Shown here in pieces: positions 12,962 to 26,401 of a DNA stretch of 64,000 bases; within the stretch, counting starts at the first letter, position 1, and every line of letters begins with the position of its first letter. Source of the stretch: Aphelocoma coerulescens. Taxonomy: Eukaryota > Chordata > Aves > Passeriformes > Corvidae. The notes below the pieces were generated by a model, which worked only from the letters and a program-made list of their open reading frames with translations, ran no database searches and was not told the DNA's origin. The stretch is from contig NC_091015.1 in NCBI RefSeq assembly GCF_041296385.1, positions 55,494,345-55,558,344 of the forward strand. Reading direction: 5' to 3'. The position numbers were made by a program, and so were the translations under genes.

Positions 12962-15624
12962 AACCCCAGAGGTGCAGTGGATGGATGGTGAGTGTGGCAC
13001 CTCCTGCCCACCTTTTAGCACCATGCTGTGGTAACTGAGCTTTGAGACAGTGATCCAGATTTGTTGCCCTCTACATCCAGGGGCAATTCAATGATTCATC
13101 TCCTGCTTTCCCCACAAGTATCCTCGCTGTGAGGACCAGTGACTTGTGGGAGCACAAAGAACAAGCCCCTTTCTGCTGAAGCAAGGCCACTGAACAGCAA
13201 ATAGTTCAAAGTCTACTGAGTTAGAGAAAGGAAATGTGAATCTGTATCTTACTGCTTAAGACACCCTCCTAGACAGAAGGACCCTTCAGTTCCTGTTGCT
13301 GCACTGTGGGCCACTAATATTCTTCATGTGGAACAGCTGCTGAATCCAAAAGAAGCACTTGGCATCAGCACATTAATTGCAAAATCTTCCCTCCCAGAAA
13401 ACCTGCTAAACCAGCAGCTTGGCTGGTGATAAGGAAAGACGAGCAAGACCCAAATTTGGCTGCCCCTGTAGGGTGGCTCAGTGGCACCAAGCTCGTCATC
13501 GGAGAGAATTTTCTTGATTTTAGCAATGGGGGGGAAACAGGAGGCTTCTGCTTAGGAATAGTAACTAGCAAGTATTTCCTGTTTTAAATATGTGCATTTG
13601 GGTCATCCTTAGGAACTTCTTGCATTGCCAACAAGAAGAAACAAGGATGTACCTGAGGGCAGAAGGAGGCAGATAGCACTCAGGGGAGAAATTGCCTAGG
13701 AAGCTGGGCTGCATGAGGCATTTACCCCAGTAGTCCTCTGGGAACGAGGGAATTAAAACAAATACAGAACTGTGTTATTCTTCTGGTCCCTCTTGCTGCC
13801 ATCTGCAACAATAATGTCATCATTCAAGGAGAGAGCCCAGTGGGTAGCTGCCCACTGGCCCCCCTTACTGGCCCAGCTAGGTTAGTTCTGAAGGGCACTG
13901 TGCATCTCACTTCTCTCAGAGGTGCACGATGCATGCTGCAGCTGGGTAAATCATGTTCTCCACAGGAACAAACTGTAAACTGGATTTTGGCCTTCCTTCA
14001 CACCCACTTTCACCAGGCAGAAGATTTTCCCATGGATAAAAGGTAATGGGGCTGATAGGCTTATTAAATCTGTCCTTAAGCAAACTCATTAAAGAGAATC
14101 AGATCTTAGCAGAACCCTTTAAAATACAGATTATAGTTGAGTTGGTAAGCTTGATTCTGCTGCCCTTCAACAGACTTTACAGGGGCACCATGTTCCTGTA
14201 AAGGGAATCAAGATTTCACTGAGAACTTTAAAAGAGATGTTGAACCAGTTGCAATTCTGTGTCGTGGCTGCTTTGTGCCAGTCCAGAGCTACAGACCTGC
14301 CACAAATTTGGCTTAACCTGCTGGTTAAATTGCATTTATGGTTGCTCTGCAGTGCTGGAGTGATGCAGAGCAGCCAGCATGTAGCAGTGACCTGGGTTTT
14401 TACCGTAATTGTGTGTGTTGCTGCAGCTGCACTTTAGGGCCTGATTCTCATTTGCTGATTTCACACTGTCTTGGTGAGAGTGAGTCCTCATTTATACTGA
14501 TAAGACTGAAGTGCCTTTATAGCTCCCATCAGATCACGCAGAGACTTTGAAGTAAATAAACCTCTGATTTTAGACAAAGGGCTGGCGTGTAATAAAAGCT
14601 GCATGTTATTCTTCACAGGCACCTTGAATAAGGCCACAGGGAGTAAAATGAAAAGATTGGAAAGCACAGCTTCTTTTTTTTTAGTTTTATGATTTACATT
14701 TTTCTAACCCTTTGATTTTTTGGTCTCTAATTAAGTCATAAGATTGGGTGAGGTGGGTACTTGCATGTACTAGATGGCCACCTGTGTCACCTAATGAACT
14801 GAGCTACTAATTATAGGTGGAGCTGACTTCAGAGGGCTACTTTAAGAAAGGAATTTGAAGTAGCAAAATTTTGCTAAAAGAAACACCCAAAGTATTTGTT
14901 TTCTGCACCTATTTAATGGCAGGGATAATCAGAAGGGTTGACACCACTGGGGTAAGGTAGGCAATAAATGGAATATTTCTGCTGCCTGCTGTCACACATC
15001 CTCTATTGACATTCCTTAATGTGCTCCTTGGCCTTGGGAAATCACTGCCTTTTTGCCATGGCAAGATGACACTATAAGGTACAGTGATTCTGTATGCTCA
15101 TGGTGTTTCATTGATTCTCAGCATTTTGGGGTGAGAGATGAATTAGACTAATCATCTTGTTTGGTGTAGTACATAGTAGCCTCTTTTAGAGAACCTGTAG
15201 GCAAAATTGATTCTCTGCAGTGGCAGAATTTTGTCTTCTCTGAGGTTACCACCTCTTTCTCTGCCGTTTGTCCTTCTGTCACCGTGAGAAGTGATTCCTG
15301 AGCTGTGCAGTTCATGGGGCAGCTCCTCAAGACCCCGAGGATATTTTAACAAGCACATCATGTAGATAGTTGTTCATTTAATTAACATGGATTTCTTCGG
15401 TGCAGCACATTTTCTGTATGAGACTGGGTAGCAGTCATGAATTACTGTCTAAGTGGGGTTTAAACACCATTTACTTGGGCTCCTGGATTATTCAAAGACT
15501 GTTTTCTACTGTGCTCCTTCAAGGGAAAAAAGATGTATTGAATCACAAGGACCTCTCCTGAAGCAAAAGAGCAGACTGCTGGCCCCACATTTTATCTTCT
15601 GGATTGCAAGAAATGTAGCCTTGA

Positions 15625-15855
<231 letters not shown>

Positions 15856-17112
15856 TAGCTTCTCAGCTGGGACTTGGCTGTCACCAGAGGCTAAAAGAGG
15901 GCAGTAACCATAACTGAAATATATATGGTTACAACACTGAGGAAAATACATAAATTCACATATTTGTCCTGAAATTACTAGTTCTTGCACAGCAACAATC
16001 CTTTAGAAATACATCTTTATTCTTCATCGCCATGTTGTCAGTTTTTAAAGAGTTACCCCCATTCTAATTTTGTCAGAATAATTTTAGGTCAACATCAATA
16101 TGCTACTAGTCACTGGTCAGTAAGAATCTCTTTTAACTTTTTATGTGGTTAGACAGAATAGGAATAATACTTTAGAGTAGTAAAGAGCAGGGTAATTATC
16201 CATGGCTATTTGTATTTCTCCTCGTACTGGAAACAAACCAAGCAAATTTGATTCATTTTATTAAACATGTCCTGATTCAAACAATAGTATTGTGGACATT
16301 TTTATGAAAGCCAAATAAACAACAGTCTGAACATTATACATGTATTTATTGACCAATATTTTATATTCCAAGATGTTTAAAACAAGATAATTATCAAATA
16401 AAAAAAAAAGTGTAAGCATGCATGGCACATATCTGCTATGTTTAACAACATGAAAAATATGCAAGTAGATGAAGTTGAAAAGTAGTCTTTTTTTTATATT
16501 GATGCAGTAAGTAATATGTGCTAAACCACTAATTTTGCTGAGGGACTGCTGACACAATCAATGAGGTGGAGAATGTCAGATTCAGACAGCTTTACTTTAT
16601 TTTTCCTCTGTCTTTTTAATTCTCCACTGGTGATTTTGTGGTATTGAGAAGGAGATAGGGTAGGATAAATGGTTGGGAAATAAAAGCATTTCTTGCCTTC
16701 CCAGAGGAAATGCAGGAAAACAGATTACTCTGAAATTCAGATGGAAGAGACATGATGGATGTGTATTTTTCCTGGAAGGTTGCAGGGGTGTGTTAGATGC
16801 TGTGCTTATGATTTGCTTCTGTGCTGCAGCTTTGGAATAGTTTTGGCAAGCCCCAGTTCGAGGATTTGTCTAGAAACATGACACTTAAAAGAGGAGGAAA
16901 TGAACTGGAAAAAAATTAAAGCATTACTGAAACAATAAGAATTTGAAATTACAGATTTTACACAAATTACATGTAATTTACTTCTTTTGTCAAATTGTGT
17001 TTAGTGTCAGCTTTGTAGGAAGAGATTGCTAAGTGTCAGTTAGGTAAGGATGGAGTTTGAGTTTTCATTTTCATAATGGGATGTGTATTTGCTCAACAGT
17101 CTGAAAATTCTG

Positions 17113-17152
17113 TATACATACATATGCATATGTGCCTCCATGCATGCATGCA
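17113..17152. repeat. Alternating purine-pyrimidine tract
   Basis: This stretch is dominated by alternating ATAC, ATATGCATATG and CATGCATGCATGC. It contains the palindromes CATATGCATATG and (GCAT)n. Such tracts can adopt left-handed or cruciform DNA, but nothing here shows that they do. Confidence 0.5.
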
Positions 17153-18818
17153 AAATTAAAAGAATGAATGCTTCAAAGCTGAGGATACAAACAGTATTTT
17201 AATTCGGACTCCTTTTTAAGATTTTCTGTTTATCCTGGATTGGGGTGGGTACCTACGGAACATTATTGATAGGCTTGAGCCTGGCATCTGCAGATTGGTA
17301 TGCTTGACATCTCTATTCAAAAATAGAATCAGGAGGCACATGGATACTTGAGATAGAAGAGGGATGAGTTAGCTATGGTCCTTTCAATGTATCGATGGAC
17401 AGAGAGATCCCACTAATAGGCATCCAACAAGATCCCTCACAAGGAAACTGCTGAAGAAACTAAGCAGCCCTGAGTTTGTAGAGGTATTCTTCTCACCAGC
17501 AAATAAATAACAAGTGTATGATTGTTTTCATAGTAAAAAAATGTTGCGAACATATCCTTGCAAAGATCTCAACTTGTTAAAGTGCTCAGAAATTATCTAG
17601 AAAAGGGGTGAAAAGGGACAGGAAATTTGCTGCTCGTGACCTGATCTCTGTAGCACAGTAAAGCAAGAGGATGGCCTGTGAGGAGCTGCAGAAGGTGCTC
17701 AAGGCACTGAACAACTGATGACAAAGCAGCAAAGGAAGTTAAGGTGGATGGGAATAAATGAGTGCACACAGGACAAAACAGTCCTAACTTTACAAATACA
17801 ATACTGGGCTCTGAGTTGACAATAGCTGAATGGCAATTGTTTCCAAGTGTTATAACAGATATGATATAACAGAGTGATCAACTCAACCCTCAGTAGTTCT
17901 CCAAAGGGAAAATTGAATGCTGAGTTTGTTAGGAAAGGAGCAAAGTACGAACCAAAATGCCCTGTTTTCCCTCTGAGTAAGACAGGCTGCTTATTCCTGC
18001 CCTTCTGGGGGCTAAAGTAGAGCTGTAGACCTTGCTCTGTATTTTTCACACTTCCTGAGGTGTCTCTTAGCTGCTATCAGACAGAAGACTATTGACTAGA
18101 AGGATTCTTAGTCTGATTTAAGATGGCAGTTCCTATGTGCTTAAAATGCAAGAAGAACATTAAGTCTCTCCATTTAAACAAAAAAAGCTCTCAAGGACTG
18201 AGTTTTCAAAGTATATGTGAAATTTCTGAGTAGGTTTTTCTGTGCTTTCTTGAAGGTAAAGCAAAATATGCACCCACTTAACTCCCACAGTCTTGACACC
18301 ACACACTGTCACCAGGTTGTTCCAGGGGAGGCTGCTTGCTCTCCCGCCTCTCTGAGCACCTGCTGAAGCTCCTGCTCTGTTCTGTGTAACATCTAAAGTG
18401 AGTGTCCCATGGGGAGTAACTGGGGAATCAAGGCTGCAAACACCAGCCTGGCAGAATAGCACTTCAGCTACTCCCTTTGGTGTCCCAGCAGCTCCCCAGC
18501 ACTCTCCACACAAAGCTCAGCTGCAGCCGGGACTTGGCCCTGCAGCACTTGTTCTCAGTTACTATTTTGTCAAGCTGCCAGATTGCCCATGGGGAATGCA
18601 AGCAGGAAAAGGGAAACAGGGATTTTATTTTTTTTTTTTGTTTTCTTTTTACTAGCTGCATTTCATCTAAACGTGAACAAAATGTTACCAAGGAAAGACA
18701 TCAGAACTTGATGGCTTTTTTCTTGGCTTTGTTCCCAAAGCCTGGGAGAGCTTAATCAGGCCTTACAGGCTCTTGCCAGCTCTCTTTGATAGCTTCACGT
18801 CTTCCTACCTTGTGAAGA

Positions 18819-18850
18819 AATGAATGAATGAGTGAGTGAATGAATGAATG
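18819..18850. repeat. (TGAA)n microsatellite
   Basis: About eight tetranucleotide units of TGAA, with two interrupted units (TGAG). It is a plausible polymorphic marker inside the intron. Confidence 0.9.
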
Positions 18851-19013
18851 GCTGCTGTCATCTGAGTGCAGCATCAGGAGAATAACATTAAGACCAAAGG
18901 GCATGTTCCAGAACGGGCTTGTGTAGGAAGGAAACCACAACTCATGAGTCATTTGTGACATCTCTGCTAGTGCATTTTATTCTATCATGAGGAGCACAAG
19001 GTCATTCCTTGCT

Positions 19014-19080
19014 CATTGCAGGGGGGTTCGACTAGATGACCTTTAAAGGTCCCTCCCAACCCAAACTATTCTATGATTAT
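19014..19080 (+). mobile_element. CR1 LINE 3' end fragment
   Basis: The stretch contains GGGGGGTTCGACTAGATGAC, then a CCTTTAAAGGTCCCTCCCAAC-like segment and the terminal ATTCTATGATT. This is the highly conserved 3' end of avian CR1 non-LTR retrotransposons in sense orientation. It is severely 5'-truncated, as is typical for CR1. Bases 19045-19085 are repeated perfectly in inverted orientation at 19930-19970. Confidence 0.93.
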
Positions 19081-19362
19081 ATCTGCAGCAGTGCACACAG
19101 CTGAACTCTCCTATTTAGAGCTTTACATACAGGAGAAACTGAATTGCTGATAGAGAGCTTTTCCTGAAAATGGTTGTGTGCTGAGCATAAGTCCCTCGCT
19201 TCCATTCAGGTATTTGTATGCTACTTAAATAATTTCTAGCACTTATTTTTTTTTCATATTTCTTAATAAACAGAAAAAGTAAGGAAGAGCAGCTAGTACA
19301 ACTTTTGCAGTCAGAAAATTCACTGGTGGAAAGTAGCATATGAAAAGATTTGGCTTTACTTT

Positions 19363-19700
19363 GTCACAGAATCACAGAATATCCTGAGCTAGAAGGATCC
19401 CACAAGGATCATCAAATTCTGACTCCAGGCCCTGCACAGGATAAGAATGTGCCTGAGAATATTGTCCATGTGCTGCTTGGACTCTGTCAGGCTTTGTGCT
19501 GTTACCACTTCCCTGGGGAGCTGTTCCAGTGCCCAACCACCCTCTGGGTGAAGAATCTTTTCCTAATATCCAACCTAAACCTCCCCTGACACAGCTTCAT
19601 TCCCTCGGGTCCTGTCACTGGTCACCACAGAGAAGAGATCTGTGCCTGCCCTCCCTACCCCTCCACTTCCCCTTGTGAGGAAGTTGTAGACTGCAATGAC
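19363..19700 (-). mobile_element. CR1 LINE fragment, about 340 bp
   Basis: Read on the + strand, it opens with the complement of the CR1 tail (TCACAGAATCACAGAAT). It continues through hallmark 3'-UTR/ORF2-end blocks such as GAGCTGTTCCAGTGCCCAAC, ACCCTCTGGGTGAAGAAT and TTTTCCTAATATCCAACCTA, which are the reverse complement of an avian CR1. It is 5'-truncated, at the right-hand end in + coordinates. Open frames across it (about 19350-19680) derive from this repeat and are not host genes. Confidence 0.95.
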
Positions 19701-19929
19701 ATCTAAGATTTAAATTAAGATTTAAGGTTTCAATCCTCCAGACTAGCCATGTATTTTAACACTGTTCTTGACTTTAGGCCCATAGGACGTTGATTGTTAA
19801 GTTGGTGGGTCAAAGCTAACTTTTGCTGTGTGTTTGTGAGAAGTCTGAAACAGAGGAATGTGGGTCCATGCTTATGGCTCCTTACTGTAAGGAGAATTCA
19901 GGTGACTCAGTCTAATAGGAAAAGTTTTC

Positions 19930-19977
19930 AGATATAATCATAGAATAGTTTGGGTTGGGAGGGACCTTTTAACATTA
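19930..19977 (-). mobile_element. CR1 3'-tail mini-fragment in inverted orientation
   Basis: The core ATCATAGAATAGTTTGGGTT continues into GGGAGGGACC, the complement of a CR1 3' end. Only about 40 bp is recognisable. It is an exact reverse complement of 19045-19085, including about seven bases (ATATCTG side) beyond the usual CR1 terminus. That makes a templated inverted copy more likely than a separate retroposition. Confidence 0.9.
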
Positions 19978-21140
19978 TTCGTTTGACAGATATTTACTAT
20001 AGTTTATAAAACATACCATATACCTCTAGCATGCTATTCATTTTGAAAATACTAAAAAATTAAGCCCTCATATTACTTTTGCATAGGATAAATAGGCCAC
20101 TTTTCATTTCTTGGGGGTTTTTTTTAATATATTTAATGAAAACCTATGAGGTCACTGAGATTATAGAAATAGATTTGGCAGCATTATCTTATTTAGTTGG
20201 ATGGAGACCTGTCACTTAGATATAGAGCTCTGTACACATCGAATAGTAAGTTATTTGCACTCTGAAGTGGTATTACTGGCTCAGGACTGCATAAAGTTTG
20301 CATTTCTAAAATTGTGCACCATATTCTACTGTCTTATCCTAAGAATCTGAATCTTCTATGGATGTGCAAAGGCAAAGTTGGTGGGAATTTTTTTTCAACT
20401 AAGAAAACTTGTTCAGAATTTTCTTTCACTTCCTGTGTGCACTTTTGCATTTTCTGTCCGTGTTAACTTTTGAGAATTACTGAGGTTTTTTTGTTGTGGT
20501 TGTTTTTTTGGTTTTCTTTTTAATAATTAATTATTGATCTTAGAAGTTCTTGTGCTATGCTCCATTGATATGGAATCTGTCAGAGAATGGAATCCCAGTC
20601 CAGCCAACAACAGTCTACTGAATATTGAATATCCAAAGATATCATAGTTAATTGTGCATTTCATTGAAAGTATATTAAATGCTTTGGTTGAGGATTGCAG
20701 CCAATTTCAACTATTAGGGTTTGCAAAGGAAGTTACAGGGAGGTTATGAGATTATCAGTGTTCTGGCTGCTCTACTAACAACCTGCAGGATCCATATGTA
20801 CCTCTGGCACTTTGTTTGCCTTTGGACTCCCCTAGTATGAGGTGCATAACGTGCCTGACACCAATTTGGTGTCCTGTTGCAAGGCTGACTGTGGGGCCCC
20901 AGTGGAGCACTGTATCTTGCAGCCAACCCTTGCATGCTCTAAGGCAAGCTGTCAGAGACAAAGGATAATACATGGATGGAGGGGGATGGGATGTGAAGGT
21001 AATATATGTATTTTCCTACAGAAATCTCTTTCACCTTCACCTGAATAATCTAGTCCTGGCTTCTGTCATGGGCTGGTTATGGAAAGACATAGTTTGAGGA
21101 CATAATCAAGCCTTAACTTTTCTACTGGCCCTTCTCACTG

Positions 21141-21225
21141 CTTCTGAGTCTCTTGGTAGAGTGTTCCAGCTCTGAATCCGAAGGTCTGTTTCTTGAGGCT
21201 GGAAGTACAGGTTCATCTCCGTGTT
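21141..21225 (+). repeat. tRNA-like fragment, possible ancient SINE head
   Basis: TTGGTAGAGTG (21153-21163) resembles a Pol III A box, and GGTTCATCTCC (21210-21220) resembles a B box (GGTTCRANNCC). Between them lies an anticodon-arm-like CTCTGAATCCGAAGG. Spacing suits a tRNA or tRNA-derived SINE. The arms do not pair convincingly and no tail is recognisable, so a functional tRNA is unlikely. A chance match is possible. Confidence 0.35.
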
Positions 21226-22543
21226 CATTCAGTTTTTTGCTTTGTATTTCAAGAAAAGGCAGAGGTTTTGAAGCAGTGACAAATAGCCACTAGGGACAGT
21301 ACTATTCAGTATCATCACAGGACAGTTTTGGTTGCTTCTGGTTGTGCCTAAGAAAAGATCTCTATCTCTCCATCCTTACTTTGAGTTGACTCTTCTTACA
21401 GAGGTCTTAGCACATACATTTGACATCTCTTGAATGTCTGGTGAGTTCAGTATGCTGCTGAGTTCAGTAGTGCCTCAAATTTCAGATGCTCGTATTACCT
21501 TGGTGAATATAATTTTCCATTTATGTAAGAAACATTTAATGAACAGTCTTGTCGTGTTGTCATAAACACTTTTTCAGTCAAATATCAGTTACCCAGATTT
21601 TCACATTGATAATTTTACATGTAATGTTTCTCTGGAACAAAATGATAAACACCTTAGGACATGTAGTACTGGAATAAGAATTTCTTTTACTGTTTAATTT
21701 TGAAGGTGTGAACTGTACAGATCATGGATGATTTTGCTGGTGTGAGAAAATTGGGTACAAGAGCAAGTAATTGTGTCACTGAGCAACATCATTCATGACA
21801 GCCCTCATACCCATGAGAGGTGACAATTCTCCAGCTGCCAGGCTTGGCAAGCACATCAAGTATCAGCTCAAGATTCAATGGCAGCTCTAACTGTATGCCA
21901 TTTTGGATGGCAAGGTGCCTAGGAACCCTGCAGGGGAACCTTTTTTCACCCTATACATGGAACACAAGACATTTGGGAAGGTAAAATTCAGTTCCAGTTG
22001 TGTGCAAGGGGCAAAAAGAGCTCTGGGAGGAGTTGAAGTCTTTGCTTCTGCTGCTATTTGCTCAGCGAATATGGGCTGCCTCGCATCCTACATGTGTGAA
22101 CTGTGCGGTCCTAGCACAGCTCACTCCCATGGCTTCTTCACTCTGCTCTGTTGGGCGGCCTTTATATGGCCCCTGTGCATCCCTTGGGTATTGTAATTGC
22201 CATGGCTCAGCTGCAAATAGGTTTGCTTGTACTTGGTTACAGAGGAAAGAGTTGGATTTTCACTGTTTAGAGCTGGACTTGATAAGCATGGGAGGTTTTG
22301 TATACATTTTCATGCTTCTGTGTTGACAAATGAAGACCAGGGTTATTCAACAGGAAGTTTAATTTTCTGGTAGCTGTCAATGGCTCTACCATCACTAAGA
22401 CATGTGAAAATATATTTCATAATAGGTATATGTGTGATTCACAGTTCTTTTATTTTGGCTATCTGATTTCATGCCAGGGAAATACTGCAGAATGTGCAAG
22501 TTATTGGTGGGATTTTTTTGTTGTTCAGGCTTTTGGGGTTGGC

Positions 22544-22566
22544 TTTTTTTTTTTTTTTTTTTTTTT
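22544..22566. repeat. Poly(T) tract, 23 bases
   Basis: An uninterrupted run of 23 T. No retroelement body is recognisable next to it. A similar run of 14 T lies at 23344-23357. Confidence 0.9.
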
Positions 22567-25500
22567 GGCTAGAATTGGTATTTAGTGTTAGCATGCCTGG
22601 ATACCTCCCTGAGGATTAATTTATCAAACACTAAATAAAACATGTCTTCTGACTGTTTTCTTTTTCCTAATGTTTATTTTCCATGCCAGTAGAGAGGTTA
22701 CATTTTTTAAATAGAAAGTGGAGGGAAAGCAAAAAAAGAGACTTAATAGGAGAAGAAAGATGCTGAAGAAATGAGGGATGAGGAGCCAGTCTATTGTGCA
22801 CCAATCTGTCTCTTTCTCTTGGGAGAATAAGGAAATGACTTGTCTATAAAATTCTCATTAGACTAAAATAAGCACAAGTTTCTTCTGGAATCTAATTAGG
22901 CAATGTCAAATTGAGTAATAAAGGGTTGTTTTTTAATGAACTCCTGAGGACGCTGGCTGAGCTTTAGCACTACTAAACTGTCTCTTAGAGTCAATTTCCC
23001 TATCTTCATGGTACTGTTATATGGTTGGGTATCTGGGGAAGAAGAAAAAAGGGTCATTTATCAAAGTTGTAGGATTTGGAAAGACAAATGGCTTCCTGAT
23101 CATCAACTTGTCCACATGCCAATAGCAAAATTTGCTATAATTTGCCTCTTTTGTTATTCCATTCCAGTTCTCTGCAAGGATGCTTGTTTTAGAATGAAAT
23201 TGTTCTTTCAAATTAAATTGGCCAAGAGTTGGTTTATTATAATTGAAACAAAGGTGCCAAGTATGGCATGCACAACATTGAAACAAAGTAGCTAAATAAG
23301 TATATTAAGAATTATTTAGCTATTTTAGCTTTTGGTTTTGTTGTTTTTTTTTTTTTTGGTGCCAGAAGGACTCAATCTAGAGGATCATTTTGCATTTAAG
23401 AGGAGACTAGAAGGTAATTAGCATTAGTTTCTACTGCATATTCAACAATTGACCAACTTCAAAGTATTCAGTGGTTTGGTTAGATTCAGATAAGCAACTT
23501 TAGGCTTGCATGTTTATCCAGGACTTATCTGAACTATTTGGGTTGAAGGAGGTAATGGCAACAAAACCTACAACTAACTGAAAGTTAATATTTTACGTTA
23601 ATAAAACACCAGCTATTTTTAAAGAAAGGAGCAGGAAAGACTGAAATATTAGGACACACTCCTTGACTGATATGAATCACTTTAGCATTTTTAAAATTGA
23701 TGTAGACCACTAATATTTAACTTCCTTCCATATGTGGAATCCTAAAGGTTTTCGTTATGGGGTATGTGAGTCAGGATCAAATTTACTTGTTAATGTCAAA
23801 TCTTTCACATCCTCCTTAGGGTCTTCTCAGGCTTTTTGGGTCCTCTTCTTGAAAACTTCCTCTGTAGTCCTTTTAAAGTTTTAAGTAGGTATTCAGGCAG
23901 AAGTAAGTAGATAGCATTTAAGTGATAGTCCTAAGCTATGATCTTGATTTATTATTTTCTCCTGCTCTTCCTTTCAGATGGTGGATGGAAAAAGTAAGTT
24001 AATGTACTAATATTTCCAAAGGGCTTTTGGGAAGAAAAAAAAGCTTTAAAATGGCTTCTAGGAACTTCAAGTATCTTCTGTCATACTCTGTTGTGGAAAT
24101 TGACATCAGGGTCTTTAACTGATGCCTTTGAACACAAAATATTCAGTGACTTCTACTTTCCAGGCCAAATATGGTGGACTTTTAACCATGGATAAGCCAG
24201 AATGGCTTGACTGAGTTGGCACACAGAATGAGGCAGGTTTCACTCAGATGAATTTAGGTGAGGCTCAGAAATTTCCATACTATGAGTAGGGAGACTAAGA
24301 AAGTCCGGCTATATGTTTGCAGGTGTCAGCTGAGAGATTTGTACGTTGAAAGGAAGGTTCAGAAAAACTAGCTGGTATGTGGGCTTTGTTTCTTTTTCCT
24401 TTTGAAAAGTGAGTAGTGGGTGCAGCTCTGGGGCGTCCAAAGGGCAGGGTGTCAGGGCACACCTCTGGTCAGAGACAGGTTAAAGCATCACCCAGAGATT
24501 GTAAAACACTCCTTTCTTACCCTTTTTAGTTTTGCTTGACATTCAGCCTTCCCCCATCTCTCCCCAAGCCTGCTTGTTTTACTGGCTAACTCTCCCCTTC
24601 CTTCATGCTGCACCTCCTGCTGAGCATCTGCTGAAATCCAGCTCCCACCATTGGTGTTGGACAGGTGCTGCTCTGTCTCCCTCACTCGACCTGCTGGCCC
24701 ATGCCAAAGCTCGAGAGCAGTCTTAGTACCTCCAATGCTTCTGCAGTCTTTTTCATTCTGGTACCTATTTTTAAATTTCCCTTTTGGTGCCTGCGGACTC
24801 TCCTTACCATGGTTGCTTCCCGTGTGCCATCCCATTGCTGCTTTCCACAGGGACAACGGCTGGTGCTGCAGGGCAGAGGATTTTGTAGCATAGCTTGGAT
24901 GTGCACTTCAAGCAAGAGAAGTGCTGACTGTGTGAGTGCACCACCTTCATGCTTTGTTGACCAGGCTAATCCTTGAGCTGAAAATTTCAGTTTAATATGC
25001 ACATCTGTACATGCAGATTAGCCCAGGGTCATTAGCTTTCTTATAGAGGAAACATTTTACATTAAATAACATAATTGCTGAGCAGATATGCAAGGTATTT
25101 TGCAGTTGCTATTTTCCAACCTAGCCCTTGATTCTGTTAAAACATACACAGAGATATTTAACAACTCAGCTCATTCCATGTTCAGTATCTTGCACTCTTG
25201 TAAACTGTTTCTCGGATTGGGACCAGTATGACCTGGGCTTCAGCAACTTGGGGATGTTAAACACATTAAATAGGCTCTGCATTCATCAGGGTTTTCAGTG
25301 AGCAGTAAGTGAGGCTATGCTGCAAGATTAACTCAGTGTTTTTCAGAATGGAACTTCAAAATGCATCAGCTGCAACACAGAGGAGTATTGGGCTTCACCC
25401 TCCTCTCTTGACATGTTGTCCTGCATGTATGAGAGGTCACAGAGAACTGTATTTAATGCACTGAGAATCTGAACATTTCTTTATTATTCAAAATAATTTC

Positions 25501-26401
25501 ATAGGGACTTTGCTACTTAAAAATATGAGATTCAGATACATAATTTATACCTTTCAATGTTTGTCAAAGATGAAATTATCACAGCCAACTCTGAGACTAC
25601 TGATCATCTCTTTTCAAAATATATCTGTTTCTGCTTAGGTAAGTGAAATTGCCACAGCATCTGCAAGTTTCTCTCATGTTGCTCTGTATTTAGCCTGGAA
25701 AAAGAATTTCTGATTACTGCAAATCCTGAAGTACAAGTCTTCTGTTGTTAGAGGCAGTTAACACATTTACAAATGATCTTTATATATCACGATTCCTTTA
25801 AATTTTGTGTTGAATTCACAATGATTTTATGGAGATTTTAAGTTCCTCTGCATTTCAGAGCTGTGACTCTTGAGTTTTCTTTTACTGTGGGCTTAAAGAT
25901 TTACTGGTGTAGGACTGATAAACTGCCTTTATTTTCAGAAGGACATAAAACGTATCCCAAAGCAGGACAGTGCACCCTACACAGCAGAGACAGACTTAGA
26001 GTAGTTGCTGAGGTAGGGTGTGGAAAGAGAATGGTGCCGTGGGCATTGTTTGACTGATTATAGTTTTGCAATTCTGTAGCTCTATGTACATGTCTGTGTT
26101 TCAAAGTCTTTGGCAAGACTCCTGTTGGTTTCATGGGCTCTTTGATCAAGCTAATTTTGAATAAAATATACTAGGAAAAAAACCTAAGAGCAATAAATGG
26201 AAAATGGGCATTTTTCCCACAGAAAATAGGGTATGTGTTATTTCCAAAATTTTTCTCAGAACCACTCCAGGTCTCCAAAGAATTATTTTTTAGTTGAAAC
26301 AATTTTGCATTAATAAACTAACTCTTCTAAGACAAATAATATATTTCTACTTTATAAGTATTTTCTGGTTTTGCTTCTTAGGGGAGTTATTTTATTATTT
26401 T

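Noticed and set aside
18945..18951. A perfect AP-1 site TGAGTCA
   Set aside because: A single 7-mer is expected several times by chance in 64 kb and nothing nearby supports function.
19350..19678. Two overlapping open frames of 60-79 codons
   Set aside because: They lie within an antisense CR1 fragment and are repeat-derived.
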